Of a stretch of 64,000 nucleotides of DNA, positions 1 through 8,454 are shown one piece after another (positions within the stretch are counted from its first letter, which is position 1; the number at the start of each line of letters is the position of its first letter). The position numbers and the translations under genes are program-made. A model generated the notes under the pieces. It was not told the DNA's origin. It saw nothing but the letters and a program-made list of their open reading frames with translations, and made no database searches. This DNA is from Desulforamulus reducens MI-1 (GTDB lineage: Bacteria; Bacillota; Desulfotomaculia; Desulfotomaculales; Desulfotomaculaceae). Where the stretch lies: the NCBI RefSeq assembly GCF_000016165.1, contig NC_009253.1, forward strand, positions 778,332 through 842,331, given 5' to 3'.

Positions 1-29
1 TTCCGGAATAATACGGGCAGGCAGTGTGC

Positions 30-59
30 TTGCTAGAAATATTTATACTATGATATACT
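30..59 (+). promoter_or_regulatory. Promoter of the CDF exporter gene
   Basis: A TTGCTA box (30-35) and a TATACT box (54-59) are separated by 18 bp, a good housekeeping-sigma match. Transcription would start near 66, exactly where the folded leader begins. Confidence 0.6.
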
Positions 60-62
60 TTA

Positions 63-163
63 TCCGTCAGGCCATCGTTAAAAGGCCGGACCGACACAGG
101 TAACGGACTCCCGTGGGATTCATCTGACCCTCAAAGGATGAAGTCACACGGGTTTTATTTTTT
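63..163 (+). promoter_or_regulatory. Structured leader ending in a terminator-like hairpin, upstream of the CDF exporter
   Basis: TCCGT (63-67) can pair with ACGGA (103-107), enclosing a GGCC/GGCC hairpin (70-73 with 84-87). Downstream, CCCGTG and TTCATC (110-124) pair with GATGAA and CACGGG (137-152), followed by a T-rich run to 163. This is the layout of a transcription-attenuating riboswitch. CDF genes are often controlled by NiCo (czcD) or other metal riboswitches, but I cannot match the conserved core of that class here, so the ligand is unknown. Confidence 0.5.
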
Positions 164-175
164 GGGAGGCAACTG

Positions 176-1123
176 GTGGAGTCTACACAAAGGAAGAAAT
201 TAAAAGTAGCAAGACTTTCTATAATATCGAATACCTGCTTAACCATCGGTAAATTGGTGGTGGGCTTGAGCATGGGCTCAGTTGGGGTGATATCCGAAGC
301 GGTTCATTCGGGACTGGATTTAATTGCATCCCTAATTGCTTTCATGGCGGTGCGTCAATCGGGCAAGCCCGCCGATGAAGATCACCACTATGGGCATGGA
401 AAATATGAGAACCTGGCTGGTATTTTAGAAGCCCTATTGATTCTTGTTGCAGGTGTGGGCATTTTTATTCAGGCTGTACCGAAGATACTAGGGGGTGGCG
501 GTGAAATTGAATCCCTAGGTTGGGGGGCTGCAGTGATGGCTCTTTCCGCAGGAGTTAACTTTATTATTTCCAAAAGATTGATTGCCGTGGGGAAAGAAAC
601 CGATTCACCGGCTCTGGTGGCAGATGGCTGGCACCTAAAAACGGATGTTTATACTTCACTGGGGGTTTTTGCGGGGTTAGGAACCATTTACTTAACTGGA
701 TATACTCTGCTGGATCCCATCATAGCAATTATAGTGGGTATTTTGATTCTAAAAGCAAGCTTTGATTTAATTCGAGAATCCTTAGGGGTTATACTGGATG
801 TTAGCTTACCACCGGAGGAAGAAGAAAAAATCAAAGAGGTATTAAGAAGGCATGCGGGACAATATATTGAGTACCATGGTCTGCGCACCCGGAAATCTGG
901 TCCTTACCGTTACGTGGACCTTCACTTGGTGGTACCAAGGCACTTGCCTATTGGTACAGTTCATTTGTTATGTGACCAGATTGAGGAAAAGATTGAGGAA
1001 GAGTTATCGAAAGTTCAGGTATTAATTCATAGTGAGCCCTGTGAAGCGGCGAAGGAACCCCTGGAAGAGGGCTGTTCAACATCATGTATTTCAAGGAGTT
1101 GTCCCAAAGGGCCAAAAGATTAA
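176..1123 (+). CDS. Cation diffusion facilitator family metal exporter (FieF/CzcD type)
   Basis: A 315-residue inner-membrane protein expected to export divalent metal ions (Zn, Fe, Ni, Co or Mn) in exchange for protons. It starts at GTG 176, six bases after GGGAGGC. The two paired transport-site motifs of the family are present: H44xxxD48 in the second membrane helix region and H153xxxD157 further on, with a HHYGHGKYE loop at 70-78. About six hydrophobic segments are followed by a cytosolic ferredoxin-like domain. The last 25 residues form an unusual cysteine-rich tail with four Cys (CEAAKEPLEEGC, then two more), which could sense or chelate metal. The structured leader just upstream suggests RNA-level control. 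The metal cannot be named from sequence alone. Confidence 0.9.
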   Translation: MESTQRKKLKVARLSIISNTCLTIGKLVVGLSMGSVGVISEAVHSGLDLIASLIAFMAVRQSGKPADEDHHYGHGKYENLAGILEALLILVAGVGIFIQAVPKILGGGGEIESLGWGAAVMALSAGVNFIISKRLIAVGKETDSPALVADGWHLKTDVYTSLGVFAGLGTIYLTGYTLLDPIIAIIVGILILKASFDLIRESLGVILDVSLPPEEEEKIKEVLRRHAGQYIEYHGLRTRKSGPYRYVDLHLVVPRHLPIGTVHLLCDQIEEKIEEELSKVQVLIHSEPCEAAKEPLEEGCSTSCISRSCPKGPKD

Positions 1124-1153
1124 AAATATAGTTGATGAGACCGAGGGATGCTT

Positions 1154-1173
1154 CTGCCCTGGGGCAGTTTTTT
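1154..1173 (+). terminator. Intrinsic terminator after the CDF gene
   Basis: CTGCC pairs with GGCAG around a short loop and is followed by six T residues. Confidence 0.6.
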
Positions 1174-1206
1174 GCGACAAGGGAGAATCGTCCCCCTCTG
1201 TCACAA
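1173..1206 (+). repeat. REP-like imperfect palindrome
   Basis: GACAAGGGAGA (1176-1186) faces the near-complement TCCCCCTCTGTC (1191-1202) around a short ATCG-type centre. Similar GTCCCC/GGGGAC hairpins are scattered through clostridial intergenic regions, some linked to IS200-like RAYT transposases. Only one copy is in this window, so the repeat call rests on resemblance. Confidence 0.35.
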
Positions 1207-1210
1207 AGGT

Positions 1211-1588
1211 TTATCGGGCCACTCCTTTATGGAAGGAGTGTTTTTCATTTTTGCCCTGCAACACTGCATAGGGGGAGAGAGTACCGGCTATGCTGGCCAG
1301 ATTTGGTGCCTTAAAATCGATTTTTACAGAATAGATTCGTTTGATTGTAGATTTTACATTTTTAATACAAGGAAAAGAAAAATCGCTATTTTGATTGAGC
1401 AGGGCAGTGTCTGGGAGTTGTTCTATGACAAGAACAGCAGGCTTAAAACGACGATTTAAACCTACAGAATTTCGAGCGTCAATCATGGCTTCTAACAAAG
1501 TGGCTCGAATCCGATGTTTTGCTTGTAGTCCAGCTTCCATAATCGCTCTGATCTCATCAAGGGGTCCCCCGAAATATACGATAGCCAT
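1211..1588 (-). CDS. Hypothetical small protein
   Basis: A 125-residue reading frame starting at ATG 1588, preceded by a clear AAAGGAG site eight bases upstream. The first 70 residues (MAIVYFGGPLDEIRAIME onward) look like a compact alpha/beta protein with balanced composition. The last part is translated through the neighbouring terminator hairpin and looks non-native, so a frameshift around residue 70-110 or a shorter original gene is possible. I do not recognise the family. It converges on the CDF gene and has no operon partner. Confidence 0.45.
   Translation of the reverse strand: MAIVYFGGPLDEIRAIMEAGLQAKHRIRATLLEAMIDARNSVGLNRRFKPAVLVIEQLPDTALLNQNSDFSFPCIKNVKSTIKRIYSVKIDFKAPNLASIAGTLSPYAVLQGKNEKHSFHKGVAR
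1220..1245 (+). terminator. Second intrinsic terminator after the CDF gene
   Basis: CACTCCTT (1220-1227) pairs perfectly with AAGGAGTG (1233-1240), followed by TTTTT. It overlaps the 3' end of the small minus-strand ORF. Confidence 0.75.
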
Positions 1589-1827
1589 AGGAAAACTCCT
1601 TTCCTGCAAGTTTGGTTAAAACATTTAACATAATATTGCAAAAAATATGCCAATAAAAAAATATTTTTTGCAATATTAGAATATACAAAATGTTCGGATA
1701 AACACACGGAAAACAAGATAATAGCTGGCCTGGCTTGTCTTAAACAATAGTATTCGAACATTCGGGTGTGACAGTTTTTAGAACAACAATGTTCCGAAAT
1801 TACACATTGCACTAATTTCGAACACAT

Positions 1828-1861
1828 AAAAGGAGAAGAGGATTATCTCCCCTCCTCCTTT
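1828..1861 (-). terminator. Terminator of the DMT gene
   Basis: AAAAGGAG plus GAGG (1828-1841) pair with CCTC plus CTCCTTTT (1850-1860). Read on the minus strand it follows the DMT stop codon directly; it can work in both directions. Confidence 0.6.
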
Positions 1862-2757
1862 TATGTATCCTTAACTTCCTTGGGCTGAGCTTCGGTTGAA
1901 ATGTGGTCTTTAAATTCAGCAATTAACATACCAGTTAAAATCAACAGACAGCCAACCCATTGACGGTCTGACAAGATTTCTCCGGCCCAGAGCCAGCCAG
2001 TTGCAGCCGCAAAAACCGGTTCCATGATGAAGATAATGGCCGTGTGTGTGGCTGAAGTAAACCGTTGCACCGAATTTTGAATTAAAAAGGCCAGAGCTGT
2101 GGCAGGAATGGCAGTAATAAAAAGACCATTCAAGACAGGGCGGCTAAATTCATCGGGTAAGGTTTCAAGTGCCAACCCGCAACCTAGACTAATGATGGCT
2201 ACTACACCTACCTGAAGAATTGCCAATAAAATGGGATCACGAGTGGGTGCATATTTTCCTACCAAAATAATATGTCCTGCATAGGATACTGCACAGAAAA
2301 AGCAAAGGATATCCCCAAAATTTATACTTAGATTATTACCCAAGGATAATAGGCCCAGCCCAACTGTGGCACTGGTGATGCCTAATAAAACAGAATTACC
2401 CGGTATTTTCCAGGTTATCAAGGATGAAAATAGTGGTACAAGCACCACAGCCAAACCTGTAATGAAACCAGCATTGGAAGCGGTGGTATATTGCAGACCA
2501 ACGGTTTGAAAGGCATAGCCGGCAAATAAAAAAGCACCGATAATAAAGCCGGCCTTAATTGTTTCAATATTTAAGTTTTGCAACCTTTTCCAATAGATTA
2601 GGGCCAGGAAAGCAAAGGCTATGGCGAAGCGTATGCCAATAAAGTAGTAGGGGCCAATACCGGAAAGCGCGTCCTGTACGACAACAAAGGTTACGCCCCA
2701 TACAAAAGTAACCGCCAACAGGGCTAGGTCTGCCTGTATTTGAATTGCTTTTGCCAT
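1861..2757 (-). CDS. DMT superfamily (EamA) transporter
   Basis: A 298-residue integral membrane protein with about ten hydrophobic helices arranged as two EamA repeats, typical of drug/metabolite exporters of amino acids, purines or toxic metabolites. The first repeat opens with ALLAVTFVWGVTFVVVQ and the second with FGDILCFFCAVSYAGHIILV; the family proline/glycine pattern before helix 10 (IFIMEPVFAAATGWLWAGE) is present. It starts at ATG 2757 after GGAGGTGA. It is divergently placed to the amino-acid ABC operon, so a role in amino-acid efflux is possible but only an inference. Substrate unknown. Confidence 0.88.
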   Translation of the reverse strand: MAKAIQIQADLALLAVTFVWGVTFVVVQDALSGIGPYYFIGIRFAIAFAFLALIYWKRLQNLNIETIKAGFIIGAFLFAGYAFQTVGLQYTTASNAGFITGLAVVLVPLFSSLITWKIPGNSVLLGITSATVGLGLLSLGNNLSINFGDILCFFCAVSYAGHIILVGKYAPTRDPILLAILQVGVVAIISLGCGLALETLPDEFSRPVLNGLFITAIPATALAFLIQNSVQRFTSATHTAIIFIMEPVFAAATGWLWAGEILSDRQWVGCLLILTGMLIAEFKDHISTEAQPKEVKDT

Positions 2758-2808
2758 TTATTCACCTCCAGCAAAAATATTCCTGTATATTTTCTCACTC
2801 AGTTGATT

Positions 2809-2826
2809 AACTGTCAATTTACAGTT
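2809..2826. promoter_or_regulatory. Short palindrome in the divergent promoter region
   Basis: AACTGT (2809-2814) and ACAGTT (2821-2826) form an inverted repeat around six A/T-rich bases. On the minus strand it overlaps a TTGACA (2817-2812), a plausible -35 of the DMT gene, so it may be an operator. Confidence 0.35.
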
Positions 2827-2912
2827 GTCCTAGAAAATATTACATTATAAAAATATTACGAGTCTGAAAGAAGGATTTTGACGAGGAAAGACGAATTTAA
2901 TTTTTATTAGCA

Positions 2913-2950
2913 TTGGTAACTAATTATTCATTGATGTAATAAGTTACCAA
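2913..2950 (+). promoter_or_regulatory. Inverted repeat in the leader of the amino-acid ABC operon
   Basis: TTGGTAACT and ATTA (2913-2926) are complementary to TAAT and AGTTACCAA (2937-2950). It ends about 30 bases before the start codon, with no T-run, so it is more likely an operator or mRNA 5' stabiliser than a terminator. Confidence 0.4.
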
Positions 2951-2981
2951 CCCTGGAAGAATAATTTGGGAGGGAATACGT

Positions 2982-3776
2982 ATGAAGAAAACTTTAAAGT
3001 TTGTTTTACTGGCCGTATTGGTTCTGGCTTTGGCAGTTGCTGCAGTGGGTTGCGACGGCAGTGAACCTACCAAAGAACAAGCCAAGGATGCTGCTAAGCC
3101 CAAACTAATTGCAGCAGCCGATGCTACCTTTGCGCCCTTTGAATTTACCGACCCCAAAACGGGTAAATATGTTGGCTTTGATGTTGAATTAATCCAAGCT
3201 CTTTGTGATGAAGCTGGATATGAACTGGAATTTCGCAGCATGGGTTTTGATGGTCTAATTGCTGCCCTACAAGCCAATCAAATTGATGCAGCTGTTTCGG
3301 CTATGACTATTACAGATGAACGTAAAAAGGAAGTAGACTTTTCCGATCCCTATTATAAGTCCGGTCTTGTTGTTGCTGTTCAGGCAAAAGATACAGAAAT
3401 TAAAGGCTTTGAAGATTTAAAAGGGAAGAAGATCGCTGTGCAAAGTGGTACCACCGGTGCTTTGCAGGCTGAAAAGATCACAGATAAAGACAAGATCACT
3501 TACTTTACCAATGCAGATCAGGCTCTATTAGAACTTAAAAACGGTGCTGTGGATGCAGTGGTCAATGACTTTCCTGTAAGCGCATATTTTATACAGCAGG
3601 GTAATAAAGAGGTAAAAATGGTAGGTGAAATTCTTTCAGCAGAAGAATATGGAATTGCTGTTCCCAAGGGAAAAACTGAGACGGTGGAAAAATTAAATGC
3701 TGCTCTGAAAAAAATAAAGGAAAATGGTAAGTATGATCAAATTTACAAGAAGTGGTTTGGCGAAGAACCAAAATAA
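2982..3776 (+). CDS. Polar amino-acid ABC transporter substrate-binding lipoprotein
   Basis: A 264-residue family-3 extracellular solute-binding protein. The signal peptide ends in a lipobox (AAVGC, Cys24), so it is lipid-anchored on the outer face of the membrane. The mature part has the usual amino-acid binding pattern: DATFAPFEF near the N terminus, GFDVELIQAL, the AVSAMTITDERKKEVDFS segment and the hinge motif AVQSGTTGA, ending in YKKWFGEEPK. The start is ATG 2982 after GGGAGGG. The permease and ATPase follow on the same strand. The set resembles GlnH/ArtJ-type systems for glutamine, arginine or a related polar amino acid; specificity cannot be fixed. It is a close paralogue of the orphan protein at 48364-49158. 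Confidence 0.93.
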   Translation: MKKTLKFVLLAVLVLALAVAAVGCDGSEPTKEQAKDAAKPKLIAAADATFAPFEFTDPKTGKYVGFDVELIQALCDEAGYELEFRSMGFDGLIAALQANQIDAAVSAMTITDERKKEVDFSDPYYKSGLVVAVQAKDTEIKGFEDLKGKKIAVQSGTTGALQAEKITDKDKITYFTNADQALLELKNGAVDAVVNDFPVSAYFIQQGNKEVKMVGEILSAEEYGIAVPKGKTETVEKLNAALKKIKENGKYDQIYKKWFGEEPK

Positions 3777-3812
3777 AGGTCGACTGACAACAGGATATCA
3801 TGTACAATAGTG

Positions 3813-3838
3813 TATGCGTAACAATACTGTTACGCATA
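3813..3838 (+). repeat. Perfect 11-bp hairpin between binding protein and permease
   Basis: TATGCGTAACA (3813-3823) pairs perfectly with TGTTACGCATA (3828-3838) around ATAC. There is no real T-run. Such hairpins after the binding-protein gene commonly protect its mRNA or reduce read-through, giving more binding protein than permease. Confidence 0.6.
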
Positions 3839-3872
3839 TATTTATGCAATTAAGAAAGAGGTAGGTGAAGGT

Positions 3873-4538
3873 ATGGAGCTTTTACAGATTTGGAAAGATG
3901 CTTTCCCAATATTAATGATGGGTCTAAAACTGACTATTCAGTTGACTTCTTTAGCAGTATTTTTTGGCTGTATTATAGGGTTATTTGTTGGGCTGGGTAA
4001 AATGAGCCGGATCAAGTTGATTAAGATTCCTGCTATCACATATATTGAATTTTTCCGTGGTTCGCCTTTACTGGTGCAATTATTTTTAATTTATTTTGGT
4101 CTACCCCAAATTCTTGGACATCCGGTTGATCGGTTTTGGTCTGCTGTGGCGGTCCTTAGCTTAAACAGTGGTGCTTACTGTGCTGAAATATTCCGTGCAG
4201 GTATCCAGTCCATTGAGAAAGGCCAAATGGAAGCCGCCCGGTCATTGGGTATGACCCATATACAAGCCATGAGGTATGTTATTCTACCCCAAGCATTTAA
4301 GAGAGTTATTCCTCCACTGGGCAATGAATTTATTGCCATGATGAAAGACACCTCGTTGGTTTCGGTCATTGGCATGGCAGAACTTGCCCGGAGTGGTCAA
4401 TTATATATTTCGACCACCTATAAAGCCTTTCAGATATGGTTCCTAGTGGCCATTTTCTATATTGTGATGACTCTGTTTATATCCGAGTTCTTTGTCAACC
4501 GCATGGAAAGGAGGTTGCAGGCCGGTGATCATAGCTAA
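3873..4538 (+). CDS. Polar amino-acid ABC transporter permease (His/Glu/Gln/Arg type)
   Basis: A 221-residue membrane subunit of the importer. It has five hydrophobic helices and the EAA loop that contacts the ATPase ([20 protein letters not shown], about residues 109-128), as well as the family marker [19 protein letters not shown]. It probably forms a homodimer in the membrane. The start ATG 3873 follows an AGGTGAAGGT site. It overlaps the ATPase gene by 14 bases when that gene is started at GTG 4525, so the two are probably translationally coupled. Close paralogue of the permease at 17332-18000. Confidence 0.93.
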   Translation: MELLQIWKDAFPILMMGLKLTIQLTSLAVFFGCIIGLFVGLGKMSRIKLIKIPAITYIEFFRGSPLLVQLFLIYFGLPQILGHPVDRFWSAVAVLSLNSGAYCAEIFRAGIQSIEKGQMEAARSLGMTHIQAMRYVILPQAFKRVIPPLGNEFIAMMKDTSLVSVIGMAELARSGQLYISTTYKAFQIWFLVAIFYIVMTLFISEFFVNRMERRLQAGDHS

Positions 4539-5247
4539 AAATGTTGAAAAAAGCTTTGGCCAACTCCAGGTCCTTCGTGGCATTGATTTACATGTGAAAG
4601 AGCAGGAAGTTGTTGTTATTATTGGACCCTCCGGTTCTGGTAAAAGTACTTTTCTGCGTTGCCTGAATTTATTAGAGGAACCCACCTCTGGGGAAATCAC
4701 TGTTGATAACCTGTGTTTAACCGATAAGAGTGCTGACATTAATAAAATTCGCCAAAATGTAGGGATGGTTTTCCAACGGTTTAATTTGTTCCCTCACAAG
4801 ACGGCCCTTGAGAATATAACTTTGGCCCCGTCAAAAGTAAAAGGGATTACAAACAATGAAGCCACTGCCATTGCCCGGGATTTACTGGTGAAGGTAGGTT
4901 TAAAGGATAAAGAGGATGTTTATCCCGACCAGCTATCTGGTGGTCAGCAACAAAGGGTGGCCATTGCCCGGGCCCTTGCCATGAAACCAAAGGTTATGTT
5001 ATTTGATGAACCAACTTCTGCGCTGGACCCTGAAATGGTTGGAGAAGTTCTGGGCGTAATGAAAGACTTAGCCCGTGAAGGTATGACAATGGTTGTTGTT
5101 ACGCATGAAATGGGCTTTGCCCGTGAGGTGGGGGATCGGGTTTTATTTATTGATGAAGGGAAAGTTATCGAACAGGGAACTCCAGAACAAATTTTTGGAA
5201 ACCCTCAACATGAGCGTACTAAAGCCTTCTTAAATAAGATTCTATAA
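4525..5247 (+). CDS. Polar amino-acid ABC transporter ATP-binding protein
   Basis: A 240-residue ATPase that drives the importer from the cytosolic side. Walker [11 protein letters not shown]-loop [10 protein letters not shown], signature [16 protein letters not shown], Walker [15 protein letters not shown] and the switch histidine in VVTHEMGF are all intact. I start it at GTG 4525, ten bases after GGAAAGGAGG, giving [12 protein letters not shown]; this matches the start of the paralogue at 17332. An upstream ATG at 4492 is in frame but would add eleven unlikely residues and lacks a good ribosome site. The gene closes a three-gene operon. Confidence 0.93.
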   Translation: MIIAKNVEKSFGQLQVLRGIDLHVKEQEVVVIIGPSGSGKSTFLRCLNLLEEPTSGEITVDNLCLTDKSADINKIRQNVGMVFQRFNLFPHKTALENITLAPSKVKGITNNEATAIARDLLVKVGLKDKEDVYPDQLSGGQQQRVAIARALAMKPKVMLFDEPTSALDPEMVGEVLGVMKDLAREGMTMVVVTHEMGFAREVGDRVLFIDEGKVIEQGTPEQIFGNPQHERTKAFLNKIL

Positions 5248-5248
5248 T

Positions 5249-5294
5249 AACAAATCAGGGAAACCCATCATTCTGAGGGTTTCCCTGATTTGTT
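5249..5294. terminator. Strong bidirectional terminator
   Basis: An 18-bp perfect stem (AACAAATCAGGG plus AAACCC, 5249-5266, with its complement 5277-5294) lies between convergent genes and can end both the ABC operon and the minus-strand gene at 5309. Confidence 0.85.
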
Positions 5295-5308
5295 CCTCTT
5301 CTCGTTAC

Positions 5309-5584
5309 TTAGATAGCTTCTCTCATAAGGTCAAGATACTCTTCACCCAGTTTTGTTAAAGAACAAATTTTGCTCTTGCCTTCAGAAGTTACTTCTACCA
5401 GACCGAGGGCAAACAATTGCATAACAACATGATCCAATACAGCCCTTTTTACTTTAGCAGTTAAAGATAGTTCTTCCTTATTCATTTTACCTTCATCAAT
5501 GAGAGCTCTCAGAACTCTTTCTGCTTCCACTGGTAAGCGGTTGTTTACTTCCTTAAAGTATTGTGACATGGTAAGTTCAGTCAT
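5309..5584 (-). CDS. Small winged-helix-like protein of unknown function
   Basis: A 91-residue soluble protein starting at ATG 5584 after AAAGGAGC. The sequence (VEAERVLRALIDEGKMNKEE, then AVLDHVVMQLFALGLVEV, then LTKLGEEYLDL) looks like one winged-helix domain with the usual helix-helix-helix-wing order. No metal site or enzyme motif is seen. It stands alone on the minus strand between the ABC operon and recJ. It could be a DNA-binding regulator of one of these, but this is only suggested by fold and position. Confidence 0.75.
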   Translation of the reverse strand: MTELTMSQYFKEVNNRLPVEAERVLRALIDEGKMNKEELSLTAKVKRAVLDHVVMQLFALGLVEVTSEGKSKICSLTKLGEEYLDLMREAI

Positions 5585-5731
5585 TTTCTAGCGCTCCTTT
5601 ACTAGCAGTTAGTTAATGTTATCTAATCAAAGTATTGACATAGATTAATGAATTTATTCGTTAGTTTAGGAAAATTTTTATAATTAATCAGTAAATCAAG
5701 TGGAAATGGTGCTTTTCCTTTACCTGAATGA

Positions 5732-5759
5732 TTGACTGATTTATAATTTAAACTATAAT
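5732..5759 (+). promoter_or_regulatory. Promoter of the recJ-apt-relA operon
   Basis: TTGACT (5732-5737) and TATAAT (5754-5759) are 16 bp apart, 25 bases before the recJ start codon. Confidence 0.7.
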
Positions 5760-5784
5760 TTATCGAAATTAACGGGGGACAGTC

Positions 5785-8442
5785 ATGCGAAGACAAAAAA
5801 AGTGGCGCGTGAAAGCACCAAATCCCGCGTTGCAACAGATTCTTTCTTTCGAATTAGGTATTTCTAAAATCTTTGCCCAGTTATTAATTAACCGAGGAAT
5901 CTATACCGTTGATCAGGCCAGAGCGTTTCTAGGTAGTGAATTAGACAAAATGTTCAGTCCCTGGCTAATGCAGGATATGAAGAAAGCTGTTGAACGTATT
6001 CTCGGGGCCAGAGATAAGGGTGAACAGATTTTAGTATACGGGGACTATGATGTAGATGGTATTACTGGTACCACGGTTTTGGTATTGGCCCTTCGAAGGC
6101 TTGGTTGCAAGGCGGATTATTTTATCCCACATCGATTGGAAGAAGGTTACGGTCTTAATAAGGTTGCCCTGGAACGGGCAGTGGAACGGGGCGTTTCCTT
6201 AGTGGTGACAGTGGACTGTGGCATCAGTGGGGCCGAAGAGGTAGAAGTGGCAAAGGCATTAGGTTTGGAGGTGGTCATTACAGATCACCACGAACCACCG
6301 GTTCAATTACCCGCTGCAGTGGCGATTTTGGATCCCAAGAGATCCGGCTGTAGTTACCCTTTTAAGGAGTTAGCTGGCGTGGGTGTGGCGCTTAAATTAA
6401 TTCAAGGACTTTTTGAACAGGCAGGGTTGAGCCAACGCAATTGGGAAGAATATTTGGACCTTGTATGCCTGGGAACAGTGGCGGATATTGTTCCCCTGCA
6501 GGGTGAAAATCGTATTCTAGTCAAGCATGGGCTACCCCAAATTAGCAATAGTAAGCGGCCTGGTTTGCAGGCGTTAATTAAGGTCAGTGGCATAAAAGCC
6601 GAGGTGTTAGGCACTAGGGAATTGGGCTTTGGTCTGGCTCCCCGTTTGAATGCCGCTGGACGAATGGGCGATGCGGGTCTTGGTGTAGAACTTTTGCTGG
6701 CAGAAGATTTATTAGTGGCAGAGGAAATGGCAGAGGAATTAGACAGAGGAAATCATGAAAGACAACAGGTGGAGTCAAAGGTTCTGTCAGAGGCTCTGGC
6801 TTTGCTGGAGACAGATTCGGAAATTTCCCAGGGTAAAGTGTTGGTGCTGGCTTCCGAGAATTGGCATCCTGGTGTCATTGGCATTGTTGCCTCCAGATTG
6901 GTGGATCGATTTTACCGGCCAGTTTTTATGATCAGTCTAGAAGAAGGGAAAGGAAAGGGATCGGCCAGAAGTATACCCGGCTTTAATTTGTATCAGGCTA
7001 TGGTTAGTTGTCAGGATCATTTGGAACAGTTTGGTGGACACGCTATGGCTGCGGGTTTTAGTATACATGTAGATAAAATTAATGAATTTCGCAAGACAAT
7101 CAACGCAATGGCAGAAGAATTTCTTTCAGAAGAACACCTGACACCAAACCTTGACTTAGATGCCTTAATTAACCTGAACGATCTTTCCATGGATACTGTT
7201 CAGGAGTTGAATCAGTTATCACCTCTGGGACATTGTAACCCAGGACCTATCTTAGGATGTTGCCAGGCAACGGTTATTAACTGTCGGGAGGTTGGTAAGA
7301 ACGGTGGCCACCTAAAAATGAGGGTTCGGGAGGATCACACAGTTTTAGACGGAATTGGCTTCAACTTAGCCTCCTACAGTGAAATGCTGGCCGCTAACGA
7401 TACAGTGGATATGGCCTTTATTCCTTCTATTAATGTATGGAATGGTCGTACCTCTGTTCAATTGGAAGTCAAGGAACTGAAAGAAACCGGCGAGGTAGCG
7501 TCTCAATTGGTTGAAGCAGGGGAATATGACAGGGAAGTAAAAAGGACCTTGACCAAATTCTTGCACTTACCGAAGGAAAAGATTGCAGAAAGCCTGGTTC
7601 CCTTAGGAATTTTACACCTATTGAAGCTTTACAATACAGATTATATTGAGGATAGTAGTCCATGTAAACTTCAAATAGAAGATTATAGGAACAATCCGGA
7701 TCGACTGGCTCAACTGGTACAATTGGTGGAAGCCAAGGACTCCTCTATAATTATCGTAGAAAGTACAGCCCAAGCAATTCAAATAACAACCTTTTTAAGC
7801 GAACAGGGTGACTCCTTTGGAACCCTGGCAGTTTATCACCCGGCATTAGAGGATTGTGAAGTAAAGCAATTGAGGTCCTTTGTACAATCCGGCAGGGCCA
7901 AAGTGCTGGTAACTACACCTTTTCATCCCCTAAAGGATTTTAATTTTGAGCAGGTGATTTTCTATTACCTGCCATATCAACTGGCAGAATGTATCCTTGA
8001 TGATGGGTGTGCCAGTAGGGTTGTTTTACTGGGGGGAGAAAAGCAAGCTGCAGAAAGCCGGGAACATATTGATGCAATGGCGCCGGAGCGGCAGGCCCTG
8101 GGGGAAGTATTTAAGTTATTAAGACAAAGAATAAATCAACAGGCCAACGGGGAAATCACACTGGAGGAACTATGTGCCTGCTTAAAGAAATATTATCCGA
8201 AGGCATCTCAACATACCGCCGAAGTGAGTCTAAATGTTTTCCAAGAGTTAGGGCTGTTAGAGTATAAAAATCAAGGTGATATTTATTTCTATAGAATTAA
8301 TCTTCAGGTCAGGGGCGATTTACAGAATTCGCAAACTTACAAATGGTCACTACATACAAAGGAAGAATGTCTACGTTTTCAGCGGCAGTATCTATCTGCA
8401 ACGGTGGAGGAGTTAGGGCGGCTGTTCACATGCAAGTTATAA
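5785..8442 (+). CDS. recJ: Single-stranded-DNA-specific exonuclease RecJ
   Basis: An 885-residue 5'-3' exonuclease of the DHH family acting in recombination and mismatch/base-excision repair. The N-terminal catalytic core shows YGDYDVDGITGTTVL (about residue 82) and the DHH motif in VVITDHHEPP (about 160); the DHHA1 part carries GGHAMAAGFS and is followed by an OB-like segment. The last 300 residues are an extra C-terminal region, as in the long Bacillus YrvE type; at 885 residues it is longer than the roughly 580 of E. coli RecJ. The start ATG 5785 follows ACGGGGGA. It heads a tight plus-strand cluster with apt and relA. Confidence 0.96.
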   Translation: MRRQKKWRVKAPNPALQQILSFELGISKIFAQLLINRGIYTVDQARAFLGSELDKMFSPWLMQDMKKAVERILGARDKGEQILVYGDYDVDGITGTTVLVLALRRLGCKADYFIPHRLEEGYGLNKVALERAVERGVSLVVTVDCGISGAEEVEVAKALGLEVVITDHHEPPVQLPAAVAILDPKRSGCSYPFKELAGVGVALKLIQGLFEQAGLSQRNWEEYLDLVCLGTVADIVPLQGENRILVKHGLPQISNSKRPGLQALIKVSGIKAEVLGTRELGFGLAPRLNAAGRMGDAGLGVELLLAEDLLVAEEMAEELDRGNHERQQVESKVLSEALALLETDSEISQGKVLVLASENWHPGVIGIVASRLVDRFYRPVFMISLEEGKGKGSARSIPGFNLYQAMVSCQDHLEQFGGHAMAAGFSIHVDKINEFRKTINAMAEEFLSEEHLTPNLDLDALINLNDLSMDTVQELNQLSPLGHCNPGPILGCCQATVINCREVGKNGGHLKMRVREDHTVLDGIGFNLASYSEMLAANDTVDMAFIPSINVWNGRTSVQLEVKELKETGEVASQLVEAGEYDREVKRTLTKFLHLPKEKIAESLVPLGILHLLKLYNTDYIEDSSPCKLQIEDYRNNPDRLAQLVQLVEAKDSSIIIVESTAQAIQITTFLSEQGDSFGTLAVYHPALEDCEVKQLRSFVQSGRAKVLVTTPFHPLKDFNFEQVIFYYLPYQLAECILDDGCASRVVLLGGEKQAAESREHIDAMAPERQALGEVFKLLRQRINQQANGEITLEELCACLKKYYPKASQHTAEVSLNVFQELGLLEYKNQGDIYFYRINLQVRGDLQNSQTYKWSLHTKEECLRFQRQYLSATVEELGRLFTCKL

Positions 8443-8454
8443 GGAGGAAGGATC

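Noticed and set aside
88-102. Similarity of CCGACACAGGT to a conserved piece of 23S rRNA.
   Set aside because: Only about eleven bases match, and the flanking sequence is not rRNA-like; a chance match in a leader.
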